A stretch of 22,790 nucleotides of DNA from contig CALSCO010001113.1 in the NCBI GenBank assembly GCA_943704415.1, positions 1 to 22,790 of the forward strand. The letters run 5' to 3'. The notes under the pieces are model-generated. The model was not told the DNA's origin. It did no database searches and was given only the letters and a program-made list of their open reading frames with translations. Shown piece by piece: positions 1 through 8,338 of the stretch. The first letter of the stretch is position 1. The number at the start of each line of letters is the position of its first letter. The position numbers and the translations under genes are program-made. The DNA comes from Parvularia atlantis (lineage: Eukaryota > Opisthokonta > Rotosphaerida).

Positions 1-36
1 GGGGGGGGGTGGCTGAGCGCGTCGGCGGTGGCGCAG

Positions 37-1160
37 GCATCTGCTACCTGCTCATGAAGACGATCGAGCGCGCGCACACGCCAGCCAAGCTATGGGAGCG
101 CGTCAAGCTGTCGAAGAACTACGAGACGGCGCTGCAGCAGGTGTGGCGCACGCGCAGCGCGGACGGCGACTGACCAGGCGCACAGATCGACGAGCACCTC
201 AAGTACTGGCCAAAGTTCCTCGTGCACAAGAACAAGCAGCGCTTCACCAAGATCACGCAGTACCTCATCCGCATGCGCAAGCTCGAGCTCAAAGTCCGGT
301 GCGCCGCGCGCGCGCATTGCCGGTCTCGCCCCGCGCCCGCTCACGCACCCTCTCGCGCGCAGCCCGAAGCTTGTCACGATCAAGAAGAAGGTCGAGCGGC
401 GCGAGGCCAAGCGCGAGATGCGCGCGGTCGTCGCGGCCAAGCTCGAGACGGCGATCGAGAAGGAGCTGCTCGAGCGCCTCAAGCAGGGCACGTACGGCGA
501 CATCTACAACTTCCCCGCGACCGCATTCGAGAGCGCGCTCGACAGGGAGGAGCTGTCGGAGGACGAGGACGAGGTCGAGCGCGAGCAGGAGGCCGAGGAC
601 GCCGAGGTGCGGGCTCCCAGTGGGGTGCGTGGCGTGCACTGCTCACGCCGTGTGCGGCAGTACGTCGAGGACGAGAATGACGAGGACGAGGACGACCTGG
701 ACGGGCTCGAGCTCGAGGACATGCTTGAGCTGGAGGGCGAGGGCGGCGGCGGCGCGGTCACGTCGAATGACCGGTACCTGCGGCAGATCAAGGTGCGCAC
801 GTGGCACCCACATGCTGCGCACGCCGCTGAGCAACGCGCGCGTGTGCAGCGGACCGTGGCCGAGGTCGGCGACGACGAGGACGGCGACGACGAGGACGGC
901 GACGATAGTGACGGCGAGGACGGCGAGGACGGGCCAGACACCGGCAGCAGCGCAGCAGACGCGCGGCCCGTAAGGCGAGCGCCGCCGCGGACGCCCGCCC
1001 GGCGCGGTGGGCCTGCGCCGGCCCCGTCGACCGCGCGGAGGAAACGTGCGTATGCGCGCTAGCCGATGCCGCCGCGTCGCATGCTGAGCCGCGCGCAGGC
1101 GCGCACGTCGAGGTTGAGTACGAGCAGGAGACGGCGGCGGTCGCGGCACAGACGTCGTGA
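37..1160 (+). CDS. MAK16: MAK16, ribosome biogenesis protein (5' end outside window)
   Basis: MAK16 is a nucleolar factor needed for 60S ribosomal subunit assembly. The window opens inside an intron (positions 1-36, ending in cag), so the N-terminal Cys-rich part is missing. Exons: 37-140, 186-298, 363-606, 661-792, 850-1045, 1099-1160. The spliced product contains [71 protein letters not shown] and the conserved end [12 protein letters not shown], all MAK16 hallmarks in order. An acidic Asp/Glu region fills about 661-940, as is usual in the family. The last intron (1046-1098) is essential: without it the frame stops before the VEVEYEQE tail. Introns 607-660 and 793-849 are multiples of three without stops, so they rest on their splice signals. 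The gene converges on the clathrin light chain gene. Identification is very secure. Confidence 0.95.
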
Positions 1161-1245
1161 GCGCCTTTGTAGACAAAACACACAGACGAGGTCGGGGTGA
1201 GGGCGCAACATACGCACGGTGGCGGGGTGGGGGGAGAAAACGGGC
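1161..1245. terminator. Shared 3' spacer, MAK16 / clathrin light chain
   Basis: This 85-bp spacer separates two convergent stop codons. On the plus strand TGTA lies at 1168-1171, 8 nt past the MAK16 stop, and is a possible UGUA 3'-processing element. I see no TGTA on the minus strand here, unlike the other four convergent spacers. Confidence 0.4.
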
Positions 1246-2238
1246 TCACGCCGCGCCGGGCGCGCGCACGTCAGTCTTGAGCTGCGTGAGGATGTTGCGC
1301 ACGCGCGAGACGTCCTTGAGCGACTTCTGGCCCTTGGGCGTGAGGTCAACGAGGTTGTAGACGCGCTCCCAGTTGTTGTTGCCCTTGGCAGGGGCGTCGC
1401 GCGAGGCGACGATGGCGGCCTGGGCGTCGCTGGCGCCGGCGGTGGTGGTCAGGTGTGCAGCGAGAAGAAGAGGGGCGCGCGCGCACCGGTTCTTCTTCTT
1501 GGTGGCCTCCTTCTTGACCTGGTACTCCTTGGCGAACTTGTCCATGGCGGCCTTGGCCTCGGCCTCCATCTGCTTGACCTTGTCGCGCGAGGCCTTGTCC
1601 TTGGCGTCGAGCATGCCGTCGCGCTTGGCGCGCCAGTCCCTTTCGATGGCGCACGTCAGCATCGGGCCGAGCACCGAACGGGCCAGGGACAAGCGCACTG
1701 GATGGCCTGGGGCGTCTCATTGGCCTGCTGCAGGGCTGCGTACGGGTCGACGTACTCCTGCTGCTGCGAGACGTAGAAGACCTGCTCGCCGTCGGCCGGC
1801 TGCGCCGCGGCGCCGAATGGGTCGTCGTTGTCCCCGACGGCCTCGGTGCCGAACGCGTCGCCGGTGGCCGAGGCCGGCGCGGGCGCGTCGAGGTCCTCGT
1901 CAAAGAAGCCGCCGCCGGGCGTCGTCGCGGCCGCGGGCATCGCGAGACCGGCCGACGCGGGCGCCGCGTCGCCGAGCGCCTCCTGCTCGCGGCGGAGGAA
2001 GTCCTGTGCGCCGCGCCGCGTTCACGTTGAGCGGCGGCGCCCGGCGCACGGCACCTGCACGTCGGCGCCACCCGTCGGCGTCGCGGCCGCGAAGGTGTCG
2101 TCAAAGTCCTGTATATTTGTACATATTTCCCCCCGTGTGGTGCACGGGAGGGAGAGGGAGGGAGGCACGCGGCGCGCGACGTCGTGAGAAGGACGGCGAC
2201 GAGAAGGGCGCCGCGTGCCGCACCTCGAACGCGCTCAT
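1246..2238 (-). CDS. Clathrin light chain
   Basis: Clathrin light chain binds the clathrin heavy-chain hub and regulates coat assembly at the Golgi, endosomes and plasma membrane. Exons in transcript order: 2238-2224, 2108-2055, 2003-1699, 1639-1487, 1429-1246. They total 711 nt, giving 236 residues, normal for the family. The N-terminus starts MSAFEDFDDTF and continues DFLRREQEALGD, the acidic segment followed by the conserved FLxREQ-type motif. The centre is low-complexity (Ala, Pro, Gly, Asp). The heavy-chain-binding coiled coil follows: DWRAKRDGMLDAKDKASRDK, then KQMEAEAKAAMDKFAKEY. The C-terminus has NNNWERVYNLVDL, the typical conserved Trp region. Exon 1 is only 15 nt. Intron 1 (2109-2223, 115 bp) is long for this window. 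The ATG is 55 bp from the divergent RGS gene start. Confidence 0.93.
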
Positions 2239-2293
2239 GGCCCCCGACTAACGCGCAACTAATCAGTACATCGCCAGCCACGCGCTTCCCGCC
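2239..2293. promoter_or_regulatory. 55-bp divergent promoter, clathrin light chain / RGS gene
   Basis: Two start codons on opposite strands lie 55 bp apart, so promoter and both 5' UTRs must share this space, or transcripts must start inside the neighbouring gene. The only AT-richer block is aactaatcagtacat near 2266-2281. No TATA box is visible. Confidence 0.55.
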
Positions 2294-2354
2294 ATGGCGC
2301 AGGTGCGTGGCGCGCGCCTCTCTCGCGTCTCGTCTCGTCCCGCTCACGGCGCGC

Positions 2355-2385
<31 letters not shown>

Positions 2386-4886
2386 ACAGCAGCAGCAGCA
2401 GTACGCGCACCACAGGCGCAACATGTCCGTGCCGGTCGCCGCGCACGAGGTGCGGCGCACAGGCTCCGGAGAGAGGGAGCGCCTGACAAGCGCGACGACA
2501 GGACGCGCCACAGACGCCCGAGCGGCCGGCCGCGGCGGCGCTCATGCGCGTCGCGTCGCTGATGGACACTGGCGCGTCGTCCGGTGCGTGTCGTCTGCGC
2601 GCGCGCGCGATGGTGCGGCGTGGCGTGTGGATGACGCGTGGGTGCGCGCAAAGTGTTCATGCCGCTCAAGTCGCTGCTCGGCACGCCCGGCGCGCCCGGC
2701 GCGCCCGCCACGCCCGGCGACGCGGCCGGCGCCAGCCCAGCGCCGCGGCTCAAGTCGGCCGCGCAGCTCGTCCGCAACACGATCGCGCTCACGCACCTGA
2801 TGGAGGTCAGGCGGCCCACCCACCCGCTGGATGGCGCTCGCTGATGCGCGGACGCAGTTCATGGCCGAGCACCGCTGCGACAGCTTCCTGCGCTTCTGGC
2901 TTAAGGTGGAGGACTACAAAGATGCGGATCTGCGCGCCATCTCGGACGCGCGCCTGGCCGAGGACGCGCGCGCGCTGTACCAGCGGTGCGCGCTGGATCT
3001 GCGGGTGCCCGGCTGCCCTGCTGACGCCGCGCAGCTTCTTCGTCGACAACGCCCAGACCATCTTCCCGCCCGGCGCGCCGGCGGTTGAGAACCTTGCGCA
3101 GGCCTTCCAGACGGAGACGCGCGGCGACCGGCTGTTTGAGGCGCTGTTTGCGGCGCAGAAGGAGGCACGGCGCCGCGCCGCTGTGCCTGCACGCCGCCGG
3201 CTCACGATGCGTGCCTCGCAGGTGCTCACAACGATCGACGGGAGGTACCTCAAGCCGTTCCGCGAGAGTGCGACATACAAGCGCATGACGCGCGAGCTAG
3301 CGCAGTGTATGCCGAGCCTCTGTCACTACCACGCGTGCTCATGCCGTGTGCGACCGCAGCGCGCGACGTTGTGGCGGCACAGGGCGGCGTCATGTCGCCG
3401 CAGAAGCGGCCTTCGGGTGCGCTGGTGGCGCCTAACGGCGCGCGCTCGCTGTCGCTGTCGGCCCTGCCCGGCTCGATGACGGGCGTGGTGGCAACGAGCG
3501 CCGGGCCAACAGGTGGTACTCGTGCGCCTGGCTGTCGCGCCGCGCTGACGCTTTGTGCGCGTGCGCCGCGCAGCCGTGCCGCCGCCGCTGCCCACGCGCA
3601 ACACGCCGGCCAGCTCATACACGCCGTCGTCGCTGCGCGAGGTCCTGGTGCGCGCCGTCGCTGCTCGCTTGTTGCTCGCCTGCACCGATAGCTCGCCGCC
3701 AGCTGAGCCCGACCATGCTGTTTTACTTTATGGAGTTTATGGAGCGCAACAAGTCGAAGAACCTGGTCAACTTCTGGCTGACGGTCGAGAGGTGCGCGCG
3801 CCGCTGGCATGGCGCCGCGCTGCTCCGCAGGCTGAGCCGGCGTCGCGGTGCAGCTACAGCTCGATGTCCACGCCGACGCAGAGCGGGCCGAGCAAAAGCC
3901 CAGACGACGACGACAAAGTCCTGTACCGGGTGCGCGCTGCTCCCACGCGGCCCGAGCGTGCCCCGTAACTGACGGGGGCGCCAGGACGCCGAGACGCTGT
4001 ACAAGCTCTACTTTGGGCCGGACGCGTCGCAGCCAATCAAGATCTCCAAGAGCCTGCTGACGCAGCTCGAGAGCTACATCACGCGCAAGGTGTCGCCGCA
4101 CGCGCCGGATTGACCGCGCTGACGCGCTGCGCAAGCCCGTCGACGGGCAGCTCTTCCGCTTCGAGGTCGTCCTGCGCATCCAGAAGGAGGTCTACCAGCT
4201 GATGGAGAAGAAGTCGTTCCGGCCCTTTCTCGAATCGCCGCTGTGGCAGGAGTGCCGGCGCGAACTCGGCGCGCTGCTCAAGTGCGTGCCGCGGCTCGCG
4301 TGCACGGCGCGGGCTGAGCAGACGACGGGCGCGCAGCCGCTTCGACACCGTTCAGGCGGACGCGGCCGTCTCGGCGTCCAGCACCCCGTCGCAGACGGCC
4401 AACGACAGCACCGCGGGCGCACTCGCTGCTGCAGGCACGTGGCCTGTGCCGACCGTGGCCGTGCTCGCGCTGACGAGCGAGCAGGGTTGAACGGCGTTGC
4501 GCCGGCCGCGCGCCGCCTCGTTGGGGCGCCAATTAGCCTGGGCTACATCGACGACCTGGGCTTCTTCGTGGGCGACGGCGACGACGTCTCGCGCGACACC
4601 TGTGCGCGCGGGCGCGTACTCAGCGCGGCCGGCTGACGTGTGCGCTCGCAGACTCGGTCGAGATCCAGGAGCCCTCGCGGTCGGCGCTGAGCTCGCTGCT
4701 GTCCGGGCCGGCCAACCCGAACGATGAGGACCCGCAGGCAGGTGCGTGCGGTGAGAGGGCGCACCGATACGCAGGGGCTGAGCAATGCGGCGGCCAGTGC
4801 GCATGCAGGCCAAGGCGCTGCTGGCCGACGTCGTTCAAGCGGCCAACGGAGACTTTCTCAAGTACGACGAAGTGGACGGGATATGA
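2294..4886 (+). CDS. Double-RGS protein, AKAP10 (D-AKAP2)-like
   Basis: This resembles AKAP10, a scaffold with two RGS folds that tethers protein kinase A. Exons: 2294-2302, 2384-2449, 2502-2583, 2654-2805, 2858-2985, 3035-3164, 3222-3306, 3360-3512, 3574-3647, 3703-3791, 3854-3929, 3985-4089, 4136-4281, 4337-4434, 4485-4601, 4652-4741, 4798-4886. They sum to 1,689 nt (562 residues). RGS domain 1 spans about 2770-3306: [48 protein letters not shown] domain 2 spans about 3640-4281: [46 protein letters not shown]. The split of domain 2 by a low-complexity insert matches AKAP10. The C-terminal exon has an AKB-like helix (listed separately). A short Gln run follows the start. Acceptor choice at 4135 is slightly uncertain. 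Introns 3165-3221 and 4435-4484 use GC donors. The RGS identity is firm; the AKAP assignment is strong inference. Confidence 0.87.
2354..2401 (+). repeat. (CGG)9 followed by CAG/CAA run at an acceptor
   Basis: Nine CGG units (2354-2380) lie inside intron 1 of the RGS gene and pass directly into cag-caa-(cag)5 (2381-2401). The first cag is my chosen acceptor; the rest encode glutamines of exon 2. Each later CAG could also act as an acceptor. Confidence 0.85.
3165..3221 (+). other. GC-AG intron (donor gcacgg)
   Basis: The exon ends AAGGAG and the intron begins gcacgg and ends ctcgcag, with ctcac as branch point. Its 57 bp are frame-neutral and open. Removing them joins LFAAQKE to [13 protein letters not shown] and restores normal RGS helix spacing; retention would insert 19 Arg/Ala-rich residues. 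Confidence 0.6.
4435..4484 (+). other. GC-AG intron (donor gcacgt)
   Basis: Upstream and downstream coding frames connect only through a phase-1 junction. No GT in the region is in phase 1, while gcacgt is. Read-through meets a stop just after the acceptor. A ctgac branch point lies about 10 nt before the acceptor AG. Confidence 0.75.
4809..4844 (+). other. Candidate PKA-anchoring (AKB) amphipathic helix
   Basis: These codons give [12 protein letters not shown] near the C-terminus of the RGS protein. The pattern A-xx-LL-xx-VV-xx-A fits the published AKAP consensus of paired hydrophobics spaced by two. It aligns position by position with the D-AKAP2 helix AKMIVSDIMQQA as I recall it (shared A, K, D, Q and final A). 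The exon is spliced to the rest by a GT-AG intron (4742-4797). PKA binding is inferred. Confidence 0.65.
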
Positions 4887-4962
4887 ACGGATACGGGTGG
4901 CGCTGTTTTTTTTTTTGGCGCGGAGGCGGCAATGTGTACACACGCGTGCGCGGCGGCCGCGA
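4887..4962. terminator. Shared 3' spacer with TGTACA, RGS gene / Kish
   Basis: This 76-bp convergent spacer holds a run of about 11 T (near 4904-4915) and the palindrome TGTACA at 4935-4940. Its distance is 49 nt from the RGS stop and 23 nt from the Kish stop. Confidence 0.45.
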
Positions 4963-5374
4963 TCACGAGAGGAACAGGACGCTGAGGCCCATGAGCACAC
5001 AACAGATGGCGACGTAAGGGCTGAGCCGCTCCCCTGGGGCGCGCGGCGTTCGTCAGCCCCCACAGGGCGCAAGGGCCGTACGCAGCGCGCACCGACGCGC
5101 GCCGACTTCCAGAACAGCCCCAGGAAGCCCTCCTTGTTGCGGTCGAGCAGGGCCTTGCCCGCGCTCGTCTCGTGGATATAGGCGCACGTCTGCGCGTGCC
5201 CGCCCGTGCTCAGGCGCCCGTGTGTGCGCGCACGGTCGCACACGCGCGCACGCACGCAAATCAGCAGCAGGATCACGATCAGCAGCGCCTCGAAGTTGAA
5301 CAGCGCGCTCTGGCCGCGCGCGGGCGCGACGCACTCAGTGGGACGCGCAGGTGGCGCATCCCGGGCCGCACCAT
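4963..5374 (-). CDS. Protein Kish (TMEM167), early secretory pathway
   Basis: Kish (TMEM167 family; yeast Ksh1) is a tiny essential membrane protein of the early secretory pathway. Exons in transcript order: 5374-5372 (the ATG alone), 5309-5256, 5189-5093, 5033-4963. They total 225 nt, giving 74 residues against about 72 in animals. The product begins [19 protein letters not shown], continues [39 protein letters not shown] and ends [16 protein letters not shown]. These are the family hallmarks: an N-terminal signal-anchor-like segment, LLDRNK, the GLFWK/ARxGERxSPY block and a C-terminal membrane segment. All three introns have gtgcgN donors. It is too small and too split to stand out as an open frame. 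It converges with the RGS gene and diverges from the lectin gene. Confidence 0.94.
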
Positions 5375-5477
5375 GGCGGGATGCGCGTGGCGCGGGCGCG
5401 GCGAAAGACGTGGCGGTCGTACCGATGTGTCACAGTTCTCGTCGTCGCCCGCCCGCGCGCGCACTCGGCTCGGCAGG

Positions 5478-5550
5478 CTCGGCATCGAGGACCAGTGCAA
5501 GGCCGTGATCAACGGCAAGCAGACGGTGCTGACGACGATCTACAAGGGGG
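5478..5550 (+). other. Exon-like patch, possible alternative first exon of the lectin gene
   Basis: The frame starting at 5478 reads LGIEDQCKAVINGKQTVLTT then IYKG. Every codon ends in G or C and none of the Arg/Ala-rich composition typical of shadow frames appears. It ends at a perfect donor, gtgcgt at 5551, in phase 1. The lectin acceptor at 5801 is also phase 1, so splicing 5550 to 5801 would read YKGDIVSDLNGF. An in-frame ATG lies at 5373. I do not recognise the sequence. It could be an alternative N-terminus or part of an unlisted small gene. Confidence 0.35.
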
Positions 5551-5650
5551 GTGCGTCCGGCGTCGTGTACGCACGTCACTTGTGTATTTGTATTTTTCAA
5601 GTGGCCTTGTAGGCCTAGGCCAAGTCAGCTTTCTCGTTGCCGCTTCACGC

Positions 5651-5700
5651 ACCGCCACCGCCACCGCCACCGCCGCCGCCACAGCCACAGCCACCGCCCC
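5651..5700 (+). repeat. CCACCG-type simple repeat
   Basis: An imperfect tract of ccaccg/ccgcca/ccacag units lies just upstream of the lectin start. It creates long open Ala/Pro- or Gly-rich shadow frames on both strands. Confidence 0.6.
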
Positions 5701-5730
5701 GCCGTCCGACCGCAGCGAGCGTCGCAGACC

Positions 5731-6377
5731 ATGTCGCACTTCTGTGCGTGCGCGGGGAGGACGCGGTTGGCGTGTGACGTGTGACGTGCGGCGTCGACAG
5801 ACATCGTCTCAGACCTGAACGGCTTCGTGCTCGACGTCGAGGGCGGCAAGACGGAGGCGGGCGCCAACCTGATCGTCTACGCGTTCCACGGCGGCCCCAA
5901 CCAGCGCTTCTACCTGAACGAGCACGGCTACATCGTCTCGTCACACTCGGGCCTCGTGCGTGCGCTTGGGCCGCGGCGGACGGACGGCGCTGACGCGGGC
6001 GCGCGACGGTGCGCAGGTGCTGAGCGTCAAGGACGGCCCGTACCAGGGCAGAGACGTCGTGCAGGCGCCGCCCATCGCCAACTCGCTGCACCAGGTGCGC
6101 CTTGTGCTCTACCAGTGCCGCCATCGCTGAACGGCGCCGGCGCAGCGCTGGCGTCTGCACCGCGACGGCACGATCCGTCTGATGGGCGCAGACCGCACGT
6201 GCACGGACCTGTGCCTCGACATCAAAGGCGCGCGCATTTTTTCGCGCGCGCGCCAGCAGTTGCTCTGACACTCGCGCTTGCACAGGCGAAGACAAGCGCA
6301 GCGGCGGGCGCATCATCGTCTGGCGGCACCACGGCCGTGAGAACCAGCGTTGGCGCGTGGTGCAGGAGTACAACTGA
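5731..6377 (+). CDS. Ricin B-type (beta-trefoil) lectin
   Basis: This is a stand-alone carbohydrate-binding beta-trefoil protein. Exons: 5731-5743, 5801-5955, 6017-6094, 6146-6227, 6286-6377. They sum to 420 nt, giving 139 residues, about one trefoil. It begins MSHFYIVSDLNGFVLDVEGG, a typical start for cytosolic ricin-B lectins of fungi. Three repeats follow: VLDVEGG...NLIVYAFHGGPNQRFYL, VLSVKDG...NSLHQRWRL, and CLDIKGE...IIVWRHHGRENQRWRV. Each carries the QxW-type signature (NQRF, HQRW, NQRW). There is no signal peptide, so it is probably cytosolic or released unconventionally. The last intron (6228-6285) has a GC donor. An alternative upstream first exon is possible. The exact sugar ligand cannot be told. 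The gene converges on the GT37 gene. Confidence 0.88.
6228..6285 (+). other. GC-AG intron (donor gcgcgc)
   Basis: The lectin frames on either side need a phase-1 junction (G|GC giving Gly). The only GT inside lies 29 nt before the acceptor and gives the wrong frame. A ctgac branch point precedes the cacag acceptor. Confidence 0.7.
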
Positions 6378-6447
6378 GCGCCGGTCGAGCGCCGGTCGAG
6401 CCCCACCGATCTGTCTTTGTGCTGTACACGGGTGTTGTTCACAGTGT
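6378..6447. terminator. Shared 3' spacer with TGTACA, lectin / GT37
   Basis: This 70-bp convergent spacer begins with a perfect direct repeat of gcgccggtcga (6378-6388 and 6389-6399). It carries TGTACA at 6423-6428, 45 nt from the lectin stop and 19 nt from the GT37 stop. Confidence 0.45.
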
Positions 6448-8338
6448 TCACAGCCAGCAGTCGTGCTGGTTGACCATGTCGGCCGAGAGGTGCACGCGCG
6501 GGTCGAAGCACGGCGTGAGCGTCGCGCCGAACCAGTACATGCTGCACGGCTGCGACGAGACCATGCGCACGCACAGGTGGTCGCGCGTGACCACGTGCGG
6601 CCGCAGCGACGTCCGCCCGTGCGCGACGTAGCCAAAGGTCGAGTACGGGCTGATGATGATCTCGTCGGCCTGCCCGAGCAGGAACAGGTCGGCCGCGGCG
6701 TCCTGCATGCCCGCGGGCGTGTTGCGCCCGAGGTCGTACGTGTGCGCGAGCGCCGCTGCGCTCCCGTCGACCGCCGCGCCGCCGCTGCCCGCCTCAGACA
6801 CGTCGTGCAGCGTGACCATGCGCTCTCCCAGCATCGCCGCCCAGCGCTCGCGCACCTCGAACGAGTCGGTCGCGACGAACCACTTGGTCTGCTCGGACCG
6901 CGAGAGAGCACGCGCACACGTGAGGAAGACCTGCTCCATTTGCGCCGTCGCCGCGTTGTTCTCGAGCCGGCGCATCTGCACCGCCACGACGCCGTCCGCG
7001 TCCGCCAGGCGCTCGCGCACGCGCTCGATGCGGTCGCGCACCGGCCGCGAGGGCCGCAGCAGCTCGTGCGCGATCGTGCCGAAGATATCGGGCCCGGTCA
7101 GGTCGCAGACGGCCTCGCGGAAGGCCGGGTTGTGCGCGACGATCGAGCCGAACCAGTGCGTCGAGCCGAGCACCCACAGCGTCGCGTTGGGGTCGAAGCC
7201 GACCGTCGGGTGGCACAGCAGCCGGTCGGCCGCACCCCCGGCCGTTGGGTACGACCGGAACGGGCACGAGCGGCAGTAGCCCAGCAGCCACTCCTGCTCG
7301 CGCGGGAGAGTGTGGAAGTAGGCCGAGCCGTGGCGGCGCATGGCCTCGCGCTCGGCCGCGGCGTAGTCCCAGTCGAAGCCGGGCGCCTGTACGGCAGGCC
7401 GTGTGAGTAGCCTCGCGGCGTGACAGCGGTGCGGCCACGGCGCACCTCCAGCAGGTCCTCGAGGCGCGCGTTGAGCGTCGCGTGCGGGCGCCAGTCGACG
7501 ACAAAGGCGCGGCGCGTGAGCATGGCCAGGAGGAACGTCGAGACAAGCCCCTGGAGGTAGTTGCCGAGGCCCGAGCGCAGGCCGTTGGTGTTGAACACGA
7601 GCACGCGCTTGTCGCGCCAGGGCGTGGGCCCGTGCAGCATCTCGGCGTGGAAGCGCGTGTACTCGTCAAAGCTCTCGCGGAACGGGCGGCGCGGCCCGCC
7701 GCGTGGGCACAGGCTGGGCGGGGCGAATCCGTCTGGGAGGGGCGAGAGGTGTGTGTATGGCTCGTTGTGGGCGACGACCCAGGCGAGGCAGGCGGCCCAG
7801 AGCGCGACGGCAAGAGCGATGCGCGCGATACGCAGGCGGCCGGCCAGCTGCTGCACGCTCGCCTGGTCGCCGCGCCCGCGACGCGCGCGCCACGCAAGCA
7901 GCGCAGCCGACAGCACGCCGGCGACGAGCAGCGCAGCCCAGATGGCGCGCACGGTCGGGAGGAGCAGCGCGAGCATCTTGTGCACGAGGACGTAGAGCGC
8001 GACGTGGGCGGGCGCGGCGAGGACGGCGGCGCGGGGCGACGCGGCGAGGGCGAGCGCGGACGCGGCGAGGAGGGCGATGATGAGCTCGAGCAGGTGCGCG
8101 GCCAGCCACGGGTGCAGCGCCGCGCCCCACGCCGAGAAGGCGAAGCGGCGGAACAGTGCCTCGACGTCGACCTCGCGGGCCTGCGTGCGCCGCGCGCGTC
8201 TGAGCGCATCGATCGTGCGACGTGCGGCGGGCCGCGCACCTGTTGCTGCAGCACCGCCAGCCACACGCCGGCCTGCGACAGCCCCGCCACGACCACGAGC
8301 GCCGCGGCAACGAGCGTCACGAGCCGCGTGCGACGCAT
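6448..8338 (-). CDS. GT37-like fucosyltransferase with multi-pass N-terminus
   Basis: Likely a Golgi glycosyltransferase of the xyloglucan-fucosyltransferase family (CAZy GT37), which uses GDP-fucose. Exons in transcript order: 8338-8240, 8180-7446, 7386-6448. They total 1,773 nt, giving 590 residues. Catalytic marks are GLGNYLQGLVSTFLLAMLTR followed by RAFVVDW (about 237-264), VVAVQMRRLEN at the motif-I position, the STFGYVAHG motif (FUT1 STFGYVAQG), and a C-terminal QPC...PCF region like EPCF. The membrane part is unusual: besides the first segment (about 6-28), hydrophobic stretches lie near 59-80, 86-107, 113-130 and 151-171. GT37 enzymes normally have a single N-terminal anchor. The start is the ATG at 8338; an in-frame TTG upstream is not used. 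Acceptor and donor substrates are not determined. Confidence 0.85.

Larger units (their letters stand above)
5375..5730. promoter_or_regulatory. Divergent spacer, Kish / lectin
   Basis: This 356-bp region separates the Kish and lectin start codons and is the longest gap between genes. It holds an exon-like patch (5478-5550, listed separately), an AT-richer segment tgtatttgtatttttcaag near 5582-5600, and a CCACCG-rich tract near 5651-5700. No TATA or CCAAT box is convincing. Confidence 0.4.

Noticed and set aside
1346-2569. A 407-codon minus-strand frame over the clathrin light chain
   Set aside because: It is a second frame of the real gene, running through its introns and upstream spacer. 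The spliced clathrin light chain explains the region.
2986-3034. A 30-bp intron starting at the second GT (near 3005)
   Set aside because: It is shorter than any other intron here. The donor at 2986 gives 49 bp and joins ALYQR to FFVDNA in normal RGS spacing.
4742-4797. A seventh GC donor (gcaggt) at the last RGS intron
   Set aside because: A normal gtgcgt donor three bases downstream with acceptor at 4797 gives a continuous frame into [12 protein letters not shown].
4963-5374. GPI-inositol acyltransferase (PIG-W/GWT1) match suggested by NKEG
   Set aside because: The full spliced product is 74 residues and matches Kish/TMEM167 end to end. The NKEG similarity is a short coincidence.
5827-7410. 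A 527-codon plus-strand frame
   Set aside because: Beyond lectin exon 2 it runs through lectin introns and antisense to the GT37 catalytic domain, and its composition is Arg/His-rich shadow.
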